From: Moringa oleifera
Taxonomy: Eukaryota; Streptophyta; Magnoliopsida; Brassicales; Moringaceae
Reading direction: 5' to 3'
Length of the DNA stretch: 64,000 bases
Assembly: GCA_021397835.1 (NCBI GenBank)
Contig: JAJFZO010000407.1
Span: forward strand, 6,262,001-6,326,000
The translations under genes and the position numbers were made by a program. The notes below the pieces were generated by a model. The model made no database searches. It worked only from the letters and a program-made list of their open reading frames with translations, and was not told where the DNA came from. How positions within the stretch are numbered: position 1 is the first letter of the stretch; each line of letters opens with the position of its first letter. Shown here piece by piece: positions 24,965 to 44,547 of the stretch.

Positions 24965-26767
24965 GGAAGTTTGATGAGTTACATATATATACGATCAGAG
25001 ATATATATCTGCAAACTAGATAGCTAGTGTTGAAATAAATCCTGATGCTCTCGTTTTTGGCCACATATGTGTATATATATAGTTCTTTGCGGATGCGGGA
25101 TTCCCTTGCCCAGTGAGAAGAAATCCTTCAGATCACTTCGTTCGATGCATTAGTTCGGACTTTGATATCATAAGGGAAGCTCTCTTGCAATGTCAAATAT
25201 TAAACCACGTTAGCATGCATGAATCTACATTATCAACAATCTGTTCCAACTGTTTTATAGGTGATATTCTTGTTTATAGTACTGTGTATTTATTGATTTG
25301 GATTTTACCTTCCAGGGAGTTGCAATATCATCAGATCCTCTAGCACACATGAAAACAGCAGAGATTAGAGCAGCACTTATCCAGATATTCAGGAGTTCCG
25401 AATATTCAAGTATAACAAGAAGAAAGATTCAGAGTGCCACCATCTCTGTATGAATAATTTAAGCTTATGTTCGAGCTTAATTTGCCCCTTTTGGTACCAT
25501 ATATGAAGTCCATTGATTGTTCGAATTTCCCTGCCGCAGGAAACACTTACAGCTGAACCTAACAAGCGAAACAATACTAGCTTTTGGAAACAGCTCAAGA
25601 CTTTGACTCGTCGATCATTCCAAAACATGCACAGGGATGTAGGATACTACTGGTTGAGGATCATATTCTATGTTCTGGTATCACTCAGTGTTGGGTGCCT
25701 CTATTTCGATATCGGGAACGACAATCTGGCAATCTTGGCAAGGGGGAAGTGCGTTGGTTTCATCTATGGCTTCATGATTTGTTTGTCCAGCGGAGGGTTA
25801 CCATTTTTCATTGAAGAGATGAAGGTAATTAAGCAGTGATATACTGTGACCAATATCATATAGATCCACCTCAGCTGGCCTTGGGATCATGACTGCTCTA
25901 TTTCCCTGTAACATGAATTAATCAGGTGTATCGGCGTGAGAAGGCGAGTGGGCATTACGGGGACTTGGCGTTTGTGTTGGCCAACCTCTTCTCATCATTC
26001 CCATTTTTAGTGGTGATATCTGTGATATCTGGAGCAGTTATGTACTACATGGTGAAATTTCATCCAGGGTTCTCTCACTATGCCTTTTTCTGCATCAATC
26101 TTTTTTGTTGCCTTTCCATAATAGAGGGTTGCATGATGGTTGTTGCGTCCCTGGTGCCAAATGTCTTGATGGGCATAGGAGTTGGAGTGGGCCTCATTGT
26201 AAGTACACTCATTCACCCAAATCATATATCATCTGTATGTCATTTATCTTTCTTTGATGGACTACGGATCGATGCAGGTATTCATGATGATGGCATCTGA
26301 GATCTCCAGACCGCTTCCCGAACTTCCGAAATTCTTTTGGCACTACCCAATGTCCTACATCAGTTTTGCAACATGGGCAATGCAGGTGTGCGTCATATAT
26401 GCCTGTATCAATGGAATGACATCTGGGTTCTGTGTATACATAACCTTTTAAAATTGTATATATTCTTGAGGTGAACTTCATTAGTCCCTAAAATCTGCTG
26501 ATTGCTTCAGAAAACTAGTAAGGGAAAATAGAATTAATGGATGATCTCCACACATATATATGAGAGAAGATTGAATGTGCTGTGGCTGAAATCTGCTAAT
26601 TGAAGGGTCAATACAAGAACGACATGATAGGACTGGAGTTTGATCCTTTGCTGCCTGGAGAGGCCAAGATGAAGGGCGAGACAGCCCTGGAAACACTGTT
26701 TGGGGTTCCGCTTGATCATTCGAAGTGGGTGGACCTGAGCGCCCTCCTTCTCTTGTTGTTTCTCTAA
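23717..26767 (+). CDS. Half-size ABCG (WBC) transporter, copy 1, prematurely terminated
   Basis: ATP-driven half transporter of the ABCG11/12/15 group, whose members export cutin, wax or sporopollenin precursors across the plasma membrane as dimers. Exons: 23717-23936, 24062-24135, 24431-24892, 25083-25208, 25316-25447, 25540-25824, 25926-26198, 26278-26385, 26606-26767. It is read as 613 residues. Walker A GPSGSGKS is at 59-66. The signature is ISNGE (163-167), not the usual SGGE type. Walker B is [12 protein letters not shown] and the H-loop is SIHQPS. The membrane domain starts around [16 protein letters not shown]. In the last exon a TAA at 26765-26767 falls in the final helix, while the expected C-terminus continues in another frame to 26978. 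Several exon lengths equal those of copy 2. The substrate cannot be told from sequence. Confidence 0.88.
24895..24964. repeat. (ATAC)n/(TA)n microsatellite
   Basis: Mixed ATAC and TA repeats just inside intron 3 of ABCG copy 1, starting three bases after the donor site. Confidence 0.9.
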
Positions 26768-26978
26768 CAGGATACTCTTCTACATCGTGCTTCGCTATAA
26801 GAGAAGAGCTTTCTCCCTCTTACGTGGCTTGTTTGCCAACAAACTCCCCGCCGTCAGTCTCCAAGGAGCTGGCCGGCTGCCTTCTGCACCAAAGGAGTCC
26901 TTGATTTTCTCGTCCAAGAGACACAAACCTTTGCATCCATTGTCCTCTCAGGAGGGTGCTACATCTCCACTGCCTTAG
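26766..26978 (+). pseudogene. Out-of-frame C-terminal coding remnant of ABCG copy 1
   Basis: From 26766 the shifted frame reads [20 protein letters not shown] and later RHKPLHPLSSQEG, ending at TAG 26976-26978. This matches the last helix and tail of ABCG12/15-type proteins, where an SSQEG motif near the C-terminus is usual. Against copy 2, which is continuous here, the junction is explained by loss of two bases in a CT-rich stretch near 26760-26765. It is no longer in frame with the upstream coding region. Confidence 0.85.
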
Positions 26979-29702
26979 TTACCAATCTTCTTGTTCTTAC
27001 TAAAAATTATACTTAAATTGTTCATAAAATATATGAATGAACAACTCTACATACAATAAATTAAGGAAATTGAAACTATTAGAAGTTCTATATATATATA
27101 AAATTGAACTCTTTTTCTTGTCCTAATCTATCTTTTCATAGCTCTGGGTGTCTGTCTATGTGGGTTATGAGAGCTGAAAGATTTCTCCTTCATGTTCCAA
27201 ATTTAATTACAATGGTCATTAAAAAGCCAGTGCTGATGCTCCTCTCCATAAGTCACTCATCAACCATAAAAACTCAGGCATCTTGACATCTCTCAGCATC
27301 GTTGGTGCAAGTGTATTTAAAACATGCAACGGCATCATCAGTAATATTTCAAACTAACAAAAGGCACACTATTATATATATGATGGGAGATCTGAAGCAA
27401 AGATACGAAGGAAGCAGCTATCTGTGGCGATCATGCTTTAATTCTCTCAAGGAAGCAGCTGGTCCTCAAATTAAGTTCAGTAACTGTTCCTTTCCTGTGT
27501 CCTAACAATGGAATAGTCTCAGGGACGTCGGAGAGACGTTTTCTCCTCAGTGTTCATCAAAGTCTCCAAAAGTAAAGAGAGAAAAGCCAATAAAGAAAAG
27601 CGTTGCGTTAGGTAGCAGTCCAGCTTTTTGTTTGGCTGGATCGATGGGGTTGGGTTTTTGAGTACAGCTAGCAGTTCTTCCCATCCTTGCAAACAGTTAG
27701 GTACGAAATTAAAGTCAGGAGCCGGACAGCTCTCTCTATGCTCTTAGATAATGCTAGAATTAGAAGGTGGTACACATATTTCTCTTAATTATCTAACTAG
27801 GAGAGATTAAAAGTTGGAATAATCCTTCAAAAAGAATGACACAGGGATACCCCATATATATATATATGATAAAGGAAATGATAAGCACCACAGCTTTTTC
27901 TCCCACTGACATGAAAGGCACCAAGTTCTTGCGACATAACCAAAAGAGAGTTGGATCTATGCATATAAAAGGAGAATTGCCATTAATATCTCAGTGAACA
28001 GATTGGCATAGGAGATCATCTTTGAAAACCATAGAACAAACTAAGATATCTAGCCACACGCAAAAGTTTTATTCGTTCATTAATTCCTTTCAACATATAT
28101 AACATGCAATCCATCAGCTTAAGGAAATGAAATCTCCTTAACTGCTCACATGACTGCGTTGGCAGAATCATGCAAAAGCACAACTTCATTGAGCATCAGC
28201 ACATGAAACGAGGACACTGGTGAGGGCCTCTCATTTACTGCAAAGTTAATGCTCATTCAATGGACGAATGAGTCAGTTGTGACTCAATTCAATGATAGAA
28301 AAGGTGTTAGGTCCAAGCGCGTTGCCTCGTCCAATGTAAAGAATGCCAAGATGTTATCAACAAATTAATGCACTTCCAAGGAGAAAGTAAGGAAAAGTCA
28401 GCCCTCTATCCTCTAAGCTATCCTGGAAATTAGTAAGTTTGAAATAACGTGTTGCAGTATGTCTTTTACTTCATTGTCTTTCCCTTTTTTTCCCATTGTG
28501 TCAGGCCAACTTCCAGGATCAAAGACGAGGAATGGGTTTGTTAAAAGCTGTCCATGCAGAAGATTTTGATGCTTAATCCAATTGATTCATTCTTGTCTTA
28601 ATTTGTTGAATGTTGGCTAGTCTTTGTTTATTGTCATTCTTGCAACATCTATATCCCTATGGTACCATCAGGAATGTTGTAATCCAAGCGAGGAAGGCAT
28701 GATGAAACTGAGGTTGGATGAACACAAGAAAAAATGGGGTCAGTCAATTAAGCTGGTATTGTGCCATGGCCATGAGAACATTAAAGAAAGAAGATGGAAA
28801 ACGAGAATACTATGCCTTTCAGGTCTCACCTACCCCATTGTCACAGTCCACCCTAAATTACTTCACCACCAAAAAGCCACCATGTCTTTATTGATCTTGG
28901 TCACTTTGCCCATAGAAATTGTGAAAGAGAGATTTGGAGGGGAAGATATATTAATAATAGAGTTTCCTGGAAGAGGTTGTTTCTGCAACTGTAGCCAGGT
29001 AGCCCAAACTCGGTCTAAACTTTTCTTGATCCTTTGCCAAAGAACACCTAGAGAATCTATCAAAAACTATATATAGCAGATAATTGAAAAAACTATAAAT
29101 AATTATACTTTGTGAGCACTCTGCCTTTAGAGCTTTACGATATATGTGATGATTTGGAGAGATGTGAAAATCGCTAGGCATCCTCATCATGTAATCTCAT
29201 AGAGAAATTAAAATTTCATAAGTATGAGAGGGGGGTTCATCTAAAAGAATACAGTGAATGCTTACTTTCAAATCTTAGACAAAATGAGTCAAGTGGTCTG
29301 CAAGGAGGATCGTCCATATAAAAAGTACTCAAATTTTTACAAGCTCAAGAAAGAGACAGCCACGACAGTAACTTCTAATATGATCAGATGAGATATACGT
29401 ATAGAACTAATACTTACCTCTTATCATTTGGGGAAGTGAGCGCTTTAAAGGATATGAAAATTTAATGCCAGTTGCAACAAGTGGTTCAATCTTAATGACT
29501 TTTCAAATTTTTTCTCAAAGAGGGTCGGCCTGGCCTATTCCTCATTTACCCCCAAATATTGTTCATTAACTCTGCATGCCTACCACATCCCTGTTGAAAC
29601 ACCATGCAAAGTAGCATCACATAGTATATGCCTCATATTCGTGTCCCTCTAAAAGCACGAATCAAAGTCATTATGATTCATTGCTAGACATGAACCTTGC
29701 CC
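26979..29702. other. Spacer between the two ABCG copies
   Basis: No gene is supported over about 2.7 kb. No leftover ABCG exon was recognised. The largest open frame (28624-29076) is not like any family I know and lacks a convincing start context or domain. Short TA runs are present near 27093 and 27856. The right end is the promoter side of ABCG copy 2. Confidence 0.5.
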
Positions 29703-32700
29703 ATGCAAATGGAAATGCGAGAAAGTGGCTGCTTCATGGAGCAACTGGAGTCTGGCACCAGAGAAACTAAAGCATGTGTGGTCTGGCAAGATCTAACAGT
29801 TGTGGCACTGAACCCCAGGAATGGGGTAGCAAGAAAACTGCTAAAAGGGTTGTGTGGTTATGCAGAGCCTCATCGTATGATGGCCGTTATGGGTCCTTCT
29901 GGTTCAGGAAAATCCACGCTGCTTGATGCATTGGCTGGTATTTCTCTCCTCTCACAATGCTCCTCCACATAAATTATCTTCTTTTCTTAAATTTGAACGG
30001 GATTTTCTGGTTTTACTTGAAAAGAACTCATAAAAGAAAGCTAGCTGGACGTGTGATGACACAAATATCTGCTTTCTTGAGTGAGGAAAACATGTATAAG
30101 TTTGAGTCACTACCAAGAGAATATCTTCCAGAAGTTCAGCAACTAAAGTTTTCTAACATACACCCGTAACACTGTTTCTTATACACTGAAGTGACCCATA
30201 TTTGTGGATGGTCTCAGCTTTCCCTTATCTCTTTCTTTCTATCTGTTTCTGTTTTGTCTCAATTACAGGGAGGGTATCTGCAAATATTGTCACGTCTGGT
30301 GATGTTCTCCTCACTGGGAAGAAAACGAGCATAGACTGCAGATGCATAGTGAGTATATATCAGCATAAGAAACAAACTATACAATGATCAAGAAACTCAG
30401 AACACATTAATGCAGAGCGAAAACAAACATGATATATGTACTCAAATCTTTACTAATCAAATGAAGTTTCTCACTTCAAAGATGCAAATTAAATACGAAT
30501 TTTTTCTTCTCCATTTTAACTCACGATCAGGTTATCTTGTTTTCTATGTGTGTATTTTCAAATATCCAGTCTTATGTGACTCAAGATGACGTGTACTTGG
30601 GAACTCTCACCGTAAGAGAAACCCTCAGCTACTCAGCACACTTGAGGCTTCCGATGAAAATGACCAAGAATGAGATCAGGGATGTGGTACAAAGGACGAT
30701 TATCAAGTTGGGTCTCCAAGACTGCGCGGACAATATAATCGGAGACTGGCATTTGAGGGGTATAAGCAGCGGTGAGAAAAGGCGGCTTAGCATCAGTCTG
30801 GAGATTCTTACACAACCCTGTGTATTGCTAGTTGATGAAGCTACTAGCGGGCTGGACAGTGCTTCAGCTTTCTTTGTGCTTCAAGCTCTAAGCAACATTG
30901 CCCATGAAGGAAAGATAGTGGTTTGCTCCGTACATCAGCCAAGCAGTCATCTTTTTGACCTCTTTGATGATTTGTTGTTGCTTTCTGGCGGAGAAGAAAT
31001 ATACTTTGGAGATGCCAAGATGGCTGTAAAGGTAACAGAATGTATGATTAAGAGCTGAACTGGAACATTTGAACGGGTTGTGTAGATTTAACCATCTGCT
31101 TAATTTTACAGTTCTTTGCAGATGCTGGATTTCCTTGTCCAACAAGAAGGAACCCTTCAGATCACTTCCTTCTATGTACAAACTCAGATTTTGACAATAT
31201 ACCAGCGGGTCTAATGCAACTTCAGGGACAATCTGCAAGCGTACAACTCTAGAAATCCTGATTGCATTTACTTTGTGCTAAAAACTGCCTGATGTTACTT
31301 CATATTGATTTGTCATCTTAAGCTTTTTCAGGCAAATGGCATGCTGTCAAATTCTCATAAGAATTTCACTACAAAAGAGATCAAAGCAGCACTCGTCAAG
31401 GCATACAAATGTTCTGAATATTCGATGAATGCAGGAAAAAGAATTCGAGAAATTACTCTCAGCGTAAGTTCTCGGAATATATAAACACGATCTTTCCTTG
31501 TCCTTCTACCTATATAATTCGAGCATCTTATATATTCAAAATAAGGTCGAAGAAGATTTACACGGGTTATAATGGTGGAGTCAACAATAAAATTCTTTGT
31601 TCGTAACATTGCAGCAGGAAGGCCTTGTCAGCTCCCCAAGTAGGAGTAACACGAGCTGGTGGAAGCAGTTGTGCATTTTATCTCACCGTTCTTTTCAGAA
31701 CATGTGTAGGGACATCGGGTATTATAGAATGAGGATCCTCTTCTACATTTTAGTATCAATCACTGCCGGCAGCATCTATTTCAATGTCGGTCTGTCTCAC
31801 TCTGATTCTGCAATCATAGCAAGAGCAAGATGCAATGGATTCGTATATGGCTTTATGACAATCATGTCCGTGGGAGGCATGCCCTTTTTCATTGAAGAAT
31901 TGAAGGTACAACACTCGGAATGTTCTTTCAAGTCCCTTAACACAAATTCCATTTCTGATAATCTCTCCTTAATAAAAACTCAGGTCTCGAACCGGGAAAG
32001 ATTGAACAGTCATTATGGAGATGCTGTATTTGTGATATCCAACTTCCTCTCCTCACTCCCTTTTTTGATGTTATCCGCCGTCTCTTCAGGAACAATAATT
32101 TATTACATGGTGAAGTTTCATCCGGGATTTTCTCATTACAGCTACTTCTGTATCAACCTTTTCTGCTGTATTTCCATAATGGAATGTTGGTCTATGATCG
32201 TTGCATTAGTGGTACCTAATGCCTTGACTGGCGTAGGAACTGGAGCCGCTCTTTGTGTAAGCAAATACTCACTTGCCTTCTCACAATATACCCTACCATA
32301 TCTTGCTATCCACCTTTCTTGACCTGTTTGTAAATGTATAGATGATTATGATGATGGCATCTGGAATCTTCAGACTGATTCCAGACCTCCCCAGTTTCTT
32401 CTGGCGCTATCCCATGTCCTACATCACCTTTGCTTCATGGGCAATACAGGTAAAATCCATCTTGAATCATGAACTTCAATCAAATCCAAAGGCCTATTTC
32501 TATGTTTCAATGCTCTTCACTAAATTAAAATAGTCATCTATCTCTCTTGATACGAGTCTTCCACAACTGTCAGTGACAGAACATCTGATGTGAGAATCAG
32601 TTCTTCATTACCATTAGGCTAGGTTTGTTTCCATCAAAAAGAACATAGTATGCCTGCCCAGATGGACTACTTGAATGATACCCAGACATTGTATCTGCAA

Positions 32701-33003
32701 ACTGCCAACATTAATGTGAGGACACGGCAACTTGTTATACAGGGACAGTACAAGAATGATATGATTGGGCTTGAATTTGATCCTGTGGTGCCTGGAAAGG
32801 AAAAGCTAAAGGGTGAGACAATCCTGCAGACAATTTTCAAGGTTCAGCTACATCATTCAAAATGGTGCGATTTGGCCGCACTTGTGTGCTTATTTTTCTC
32901 CAGCAAACTAGTTCTCTTTATACTGTTGAAATACAAGGGGAAAGCATCAACAGTATTCTGCAGGCTCTATGCAAAGAAGGCCTTCCAACAAATTGGTAAA
33001 TGA
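29703..33003 (+). CDS. Half-size ABCG (WBC) transporter, copy 2, intact
   Basis: Tandem paralogue of the preceding gene, about 655 residues. Exons: 29703-29937, 30269-30348, 30570-31031, 31112-31240, 31332-31463, 31618-31905, 31984-32256, 32342-32449, 32743-33003; phases close. Exon 6 could start three bases earlier (NAGNAG acceptor at 31612-31617). Exons of 462, 132, 273 and 108 nt match copy 1 exactly. Walker A GPSGSGKS is at 64-71, the signature is ISSGE (170-174), and Walker B reads [12 protein letters not shown], with A in place of the usual P. The H-loop is SVHQPS. The membrane domain runs from about [16 protein letters not shown] to the last helix [17 protein letters not shown]. It ends QQIGK, shorter than and unlike the copy 1 tail. 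The start is the first ATG of the frame; two more Met codons follow within five residues. Expected at the plasma membrane; cargo unknown. Confidence 0.9.
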
Positions 33004-34501
33004 CCTTGGTTACAAAGAATGAACTTCCTCTCCTTCAAGGGATACCGATCTAGTGCAATATCTTAGCAGGAGGGTGTTACATCACATCTCCATTGCCTTC
33101 AATTATTTGCTTTCTTATATATCTTTCATAACTATATTTTCTCAAAGAGAAACAAACAGAAAAGCAGGGTATTATGTTCAGGAGCTTCGTTCACAATGAT
33201 GTATAGAAGCATATATACATTAAGAGAGCGACTTTTCTTATGTAAGTTCAAATATATATGAAAATATGAAATTTGTCCCATTCCTCAATCATAACCTGTT
33301 TAAATTCTTGTCACTTGTTATAAACTCTGACATTTTGATATTCTCTTGATTTTGAGAAAAACAAGTAAGAGCGCTAACATGAATAGTCAACAAAACATCA
33401 GACCTAACATATGCAAAAGATTTACCATAGGCAATATTACTTTCATCCCAGAGAATGCTTCTTGTGGCAATGGTAATTTGTAGAGTGCTAAGTGTCTTGC
33501 GGACTTAGCAACAGATATAGGTGTTCACCACCAAGAAACTCTTAACAAACCAGCCGAGATTTTGACTTAGTATTAGGCAACAGCAACTTCAGAATACTCA
33601 CATGAGCATTATATCAGATGCCGTGGAACACATAAGTAATCAGTCTCAATGATCGAATATAAACACAATACTCAGGTTTCAGATAAGGCTGTTAAAGGAT
33701 GTGAACAATCACACAGTCAGCTTTGCAGGGTTAGGATGAAGACCAAGGTATGACAGTCATTGTTCATGGTGAGGCAAGTTAGCATTATCTAACTTTCTCA
33801 AGTCAGGCTGCAAGTTCTCCGTTATCAGGAGCAATAATCAATTTCTTGTAGACTTTTCATCCAGGGCAAAAGAAGGGTTAAGGTTGCTTGTAGAAATGCT
33901 TGCCTCCTACATTAATGCACAAGAACTCAAAAGTTGCATTTACAGTACCTACATGTGTTCTTTGCATCGTTGGAGTTGTGAAAATACTACCCTAAAGATC
34001 TTCCATTCGTGGATAAAAGAATAGAATTGAAGACCGACACTGGCAATAAATATCTTTTGTTACCCTATGGGACAGGATAAATATTGGTACTCCACCGGAG
34101 GCTAAATCTCATCAATGAGCTTAGTTAGTTTCTGTTTCTTAGCTTGTGAGGAAACCTACTCCAATACATTAGACTGGGCCCCAATTAACATATAAAAATT
34201 AAACAACTACATAACACTAATAAACAAGTTAGGCTCATGAATGACCACGTTGTATATCTGAATGTTCAAATTCAGCTCATTGAAAAATGGAGCCTAAAAC
34301 CAAGCTCAAGTTTAGTTTGTTTACTTCACATTAGCTGAGTCGAGTTTTTGCTCAACCTGTGGCCACCAGGTATAATCTACAATGTAGACCGATTGATACA
34401 AGATATCATTGTAAGAATTGAATTATTCAACTAACCAGTTTGGAAGGAACAAAATTGAATCACAAAATGATGGCTCAGCAAAACAAATATCTCCAATGCT
34501 C
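33004..34501. other. Intergenic region between convergent ABCG copy 2 and NTRC
   Basis: No gene is supported. It holds the 3' flanks of both neighbours, which point toward each other. No transposon hallmark or repeat was recognised. Confidence 0.5.
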
Positions 34502-42065
<7,564 letters not shown>

Positions 42066-43012
42066 TGGTTTCAGACCATACATTGTAAAAACAGAGGAGA
42101 GAGAAAGAGAGGGGGGGCCTCTTTGTCACGTTGGGTTTTTGAGGGATTGGGTACCACGCGCCAGAGGCTTTGTCTTTGGTGGCAGGAGTATGTAGATAAA
42201 GAAGCGAGTGGCTCCTTGTTTGGGTGTTCAGTTTTCTGTTTATCGTTGCGAAGGGTGCAGCCCATTGGAGCTCAGGAGAAGCTCAAATTGGGCTGCCGAT
42301 GGGCTTAGCCTTAGCCTTCATTCACTGTGGAAAATGGGAAAGCAAAAGGCGTGGTTGGTGAAGGCAGGCAGGCAGGCTGCCATTGGAATACATTATCAGT
42401 AAGGGAAAACAAGATCAAGTCCAGGAAGCACAGCTGCCCTCGCCCACGCCGATGCCCATGCCCACCCACAATTACGCATATCAAACCTTCTCTTGTGCAT
42501 TTCTTTTGCACTCATACAGGAGAGCGCGTCTCAAGTACGCGCCCCAACCCACCTAAATCAAACCCAGAATTAGGAACTATTTTTTTAAATGGGTAATTTT
42601 AGCCATGTTTGGTATGGAGCGTGTGGGATTAGCCATTCAGAAACTTTGGCATGGAAATTGAGAAAAGCGGACAAAGTCAACAGAAGTCACTTGTTACCTT
42701 GAAAAACTTGACAGCATGACATCATCGCATCGCACGGCATACAATGGATAGAGGATCTGGCACGCCACACGCACTAAACAATCTGGACCGTTCATCATCC
42801 AAGCCCATATCCTCATCAAGACTAGTGTGTATGTGCACCCACGTGCTTGCATAGGATCGTGTTAATATTACTAATAAAAAAAAAAAAAAGTGGACGCCAT
42901 GAATTTTCTCCGGTATATAACAACTTCAATTGAGCCTTGCTACTTGCGTTTCAAGCATTTCTCTTGCCAAGAGACAAATAGAGACACAGTAAGGAAGGCT
43001 CTTGCAATTCTC

Positions 43013-43093
43013 ATGAACAGTGGAGTCGTCTTGGGTTTCTATTGCTGGGGTTGGGAGTTCCTAACTGCCCTTCTTCTCTTCTCCGCCCTTTAA
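43013..43093 (+). other. Candidate upstream ORF of HSFB3
   Basis: ATG at 43013 opens a 26-codon frame ending at TAA 43091-43093, 85 bp before the HSFB3 start. The peptide is hydrophobic and aromatic (contains YCWGWEFL, then TALLLFSAL). It would lie in the mRNA leader only if transcription starts upstream of it, for example from the TATA-like string near 42912. If the nearer TATA at 43129 is used, it is outside the mRNA. Confidence 0.35.
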
Positions 43094-43128
43094 CTTTCTT
43101 CGTTTTCTTCCTCTTCCTTCTTCGTCGC

Positions 43129-43138
43129 TATATATATA
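43129..43138 (+). promoter_or_regulatory. Candidate TATA box of HSFB3
   Basis: TATATATAAC lies 50 bp upstream of the ATG at 43179 in a C/T-rich context. With a normal 25-30 bp spacing the leader would be only about 20 nt. A second TATATAACA string near 42912 is the alternative. Confidence 0.4.
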
Positions 43139-43178
43139 ACCACCTCATAACTGTAGATACAATACCCTCCTTATATTT

Positions 43179-44547
43179 ATGGAGCATATGGTCGGTGATC
43201 GGAAGAATATGTCAGAGTACGTAAGAAAATCAAGCCCACCACCATTTTTGCTGAAAACTTACATACTGGTGGAAGATCCGGCCACGGACGAGGTTATATC
43301 GTGGAACGGAGAGGGGACGGGGTTCGTGGTGTGGCAGCCTGCCGAGTTTGCTAGAGACCTCCTCCCTACGCTCTTCAAGCACAGCAACTTCTCTAGCTTT
43401 GTGCGCCAACTCAACACCTATGTATGTACCTCTCTCATACTCTTAAACCTTCCAAACAAATAAACAATTGATCTTGATCTTAAAGTTTATGCTTGTCTTG
43501 TGTTCCTTTTTAGCAAAAGAAAAAAGAAGTAGGAACTCTGGGTAGTGCTCCTCATGGTGTCTGTTAGATCAAAACATCTTTCATGATTTCTCCATCTTGT
43601 TTTTCATCTTTTGGGAAGAGAAACAACTCAAGTTTGAAGGGCTTTCAAGGAATTTCGCTTGTAGAATTATGATTCATCGTACGATTTGGACCAGAAAGGG
43701 CCAAAATTAATCAATAAATCATATCTGAATGATATGGGGGTTTGAATTGACGTTTTCCTAATATTGCTTTGCAAAGTCAACTTGGACCGGTCAATCCTTC
43801 CATTTTAAATCAACAAATTTCCTAACTGGGCTTTGGACTGGGCTACACTTGAAATCAGCTGAGGACCATGCAGTAAAATCATTTTGGATAAAGCTCCAAA
43901 CTTTAGTGTTCATCACTTTATTACTCTTGCCACATGGTTAGTAAATTATTTTAGGGAAGAAGACCATCTGTTTCATTTCCTTTCTGTATGGAAAGTTTGC
44001 TAATCATCAAATTTTCATATACCATTGTAAGTGGTATCTCATGCATGTGTACTTACAGGGATTTCGAAAAGTTGCAACGAGGAGATGGGAGTTTTGCAAT
44101 GACATGTTTCGAAAGGGAGAGAGGGAGCTATTGTGCAACATTCGTCGCAGAAAAGCGTGGCCTAAACATCAAGCTGTTAATATTGCAGCACCAATCACAT
44201 TCCACGCCATACCACAGGAACTTGATGAAGATCAAAGATCCTCATCAACTTCTTCATCTTCAGGTTATGGTACTCTCATGGATGAGAACAAACGTCTCAA
44301 GAGGGAAAATGGGGCTCTGAGCTCTGAACTTATGACCATGAAGAGGAAGTGCAAGGAGCTTCTTGATTTGGCAGCTAACTATGCAGGGCCAAATGAGAAA
44401 CAAGAGCAAGCTGATCATCAGAGACTGATGTTGTTTGGAGTAAGGCTGGAAGTTGAAGGGGATGATCAGTTGAGAGAGAGCGAGAGAAAAGGAGCTGAGA
44501 TCAGTGGAAACACAAGAAGCTTTTTGCTATCTCAATCATGCCAGTAA
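43179..44547 (+). CDS. HSFB3: Class B heat-shock transcription factor HSFB3
   Basis: A 243-residue nuclear DNA-binding protein. Class B factors lack the activation motifs of class A and often act as repressors or co-regulators in heat stress. Exons: 43179-43421 and 44059-44547. The single 637-bp intron splits the DNA-binding domain (about residues 17-112) at LNTY/GFRKV, the position conserved in plant HSFs. Hallmarks include [24 protein letters not shown] and [16 protein letters not shown]. After RRRK and a Ser-rich linker comes a leucine-heptad region ([17 protein letters not shown], without the class A insert). The repressor-type motif LFGVRLE starts at residue 206. About 30 residues follow it, somewhat more than in Arabidopsis HSFB3, which ends near that motif. 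Three in-frame Met codons lie in the first 11 residues; the first is used here. Position between NTRC and ABCA1 fits At2g41690. Confidence 0.95.

Larger units (their letters stand above)
42066..43178. other. Shared upstream region of divergent NTRC and HSFB3
   Basis: The two genes are transcribed away from each other from this 1.1-kb region. The left part holds the NTRC leader and promoter. The right part has two TATA-like strings (near 42912 and at 43129-43138) and a 26-codon upstream open frame (43013-43093) before HSFB3. A poly-A run is at 42876-42889. No perfect heat-shock element was recognised by eye. Confidence 0.55.

Noticed and set aside
28624..29076. 150-codon open frame in the ABCG spacer
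   Set aside because: No domain, no plausible splice partners, and it begins with a TTG rather than ATG. Composition looks like ordinary intergenic DNA.
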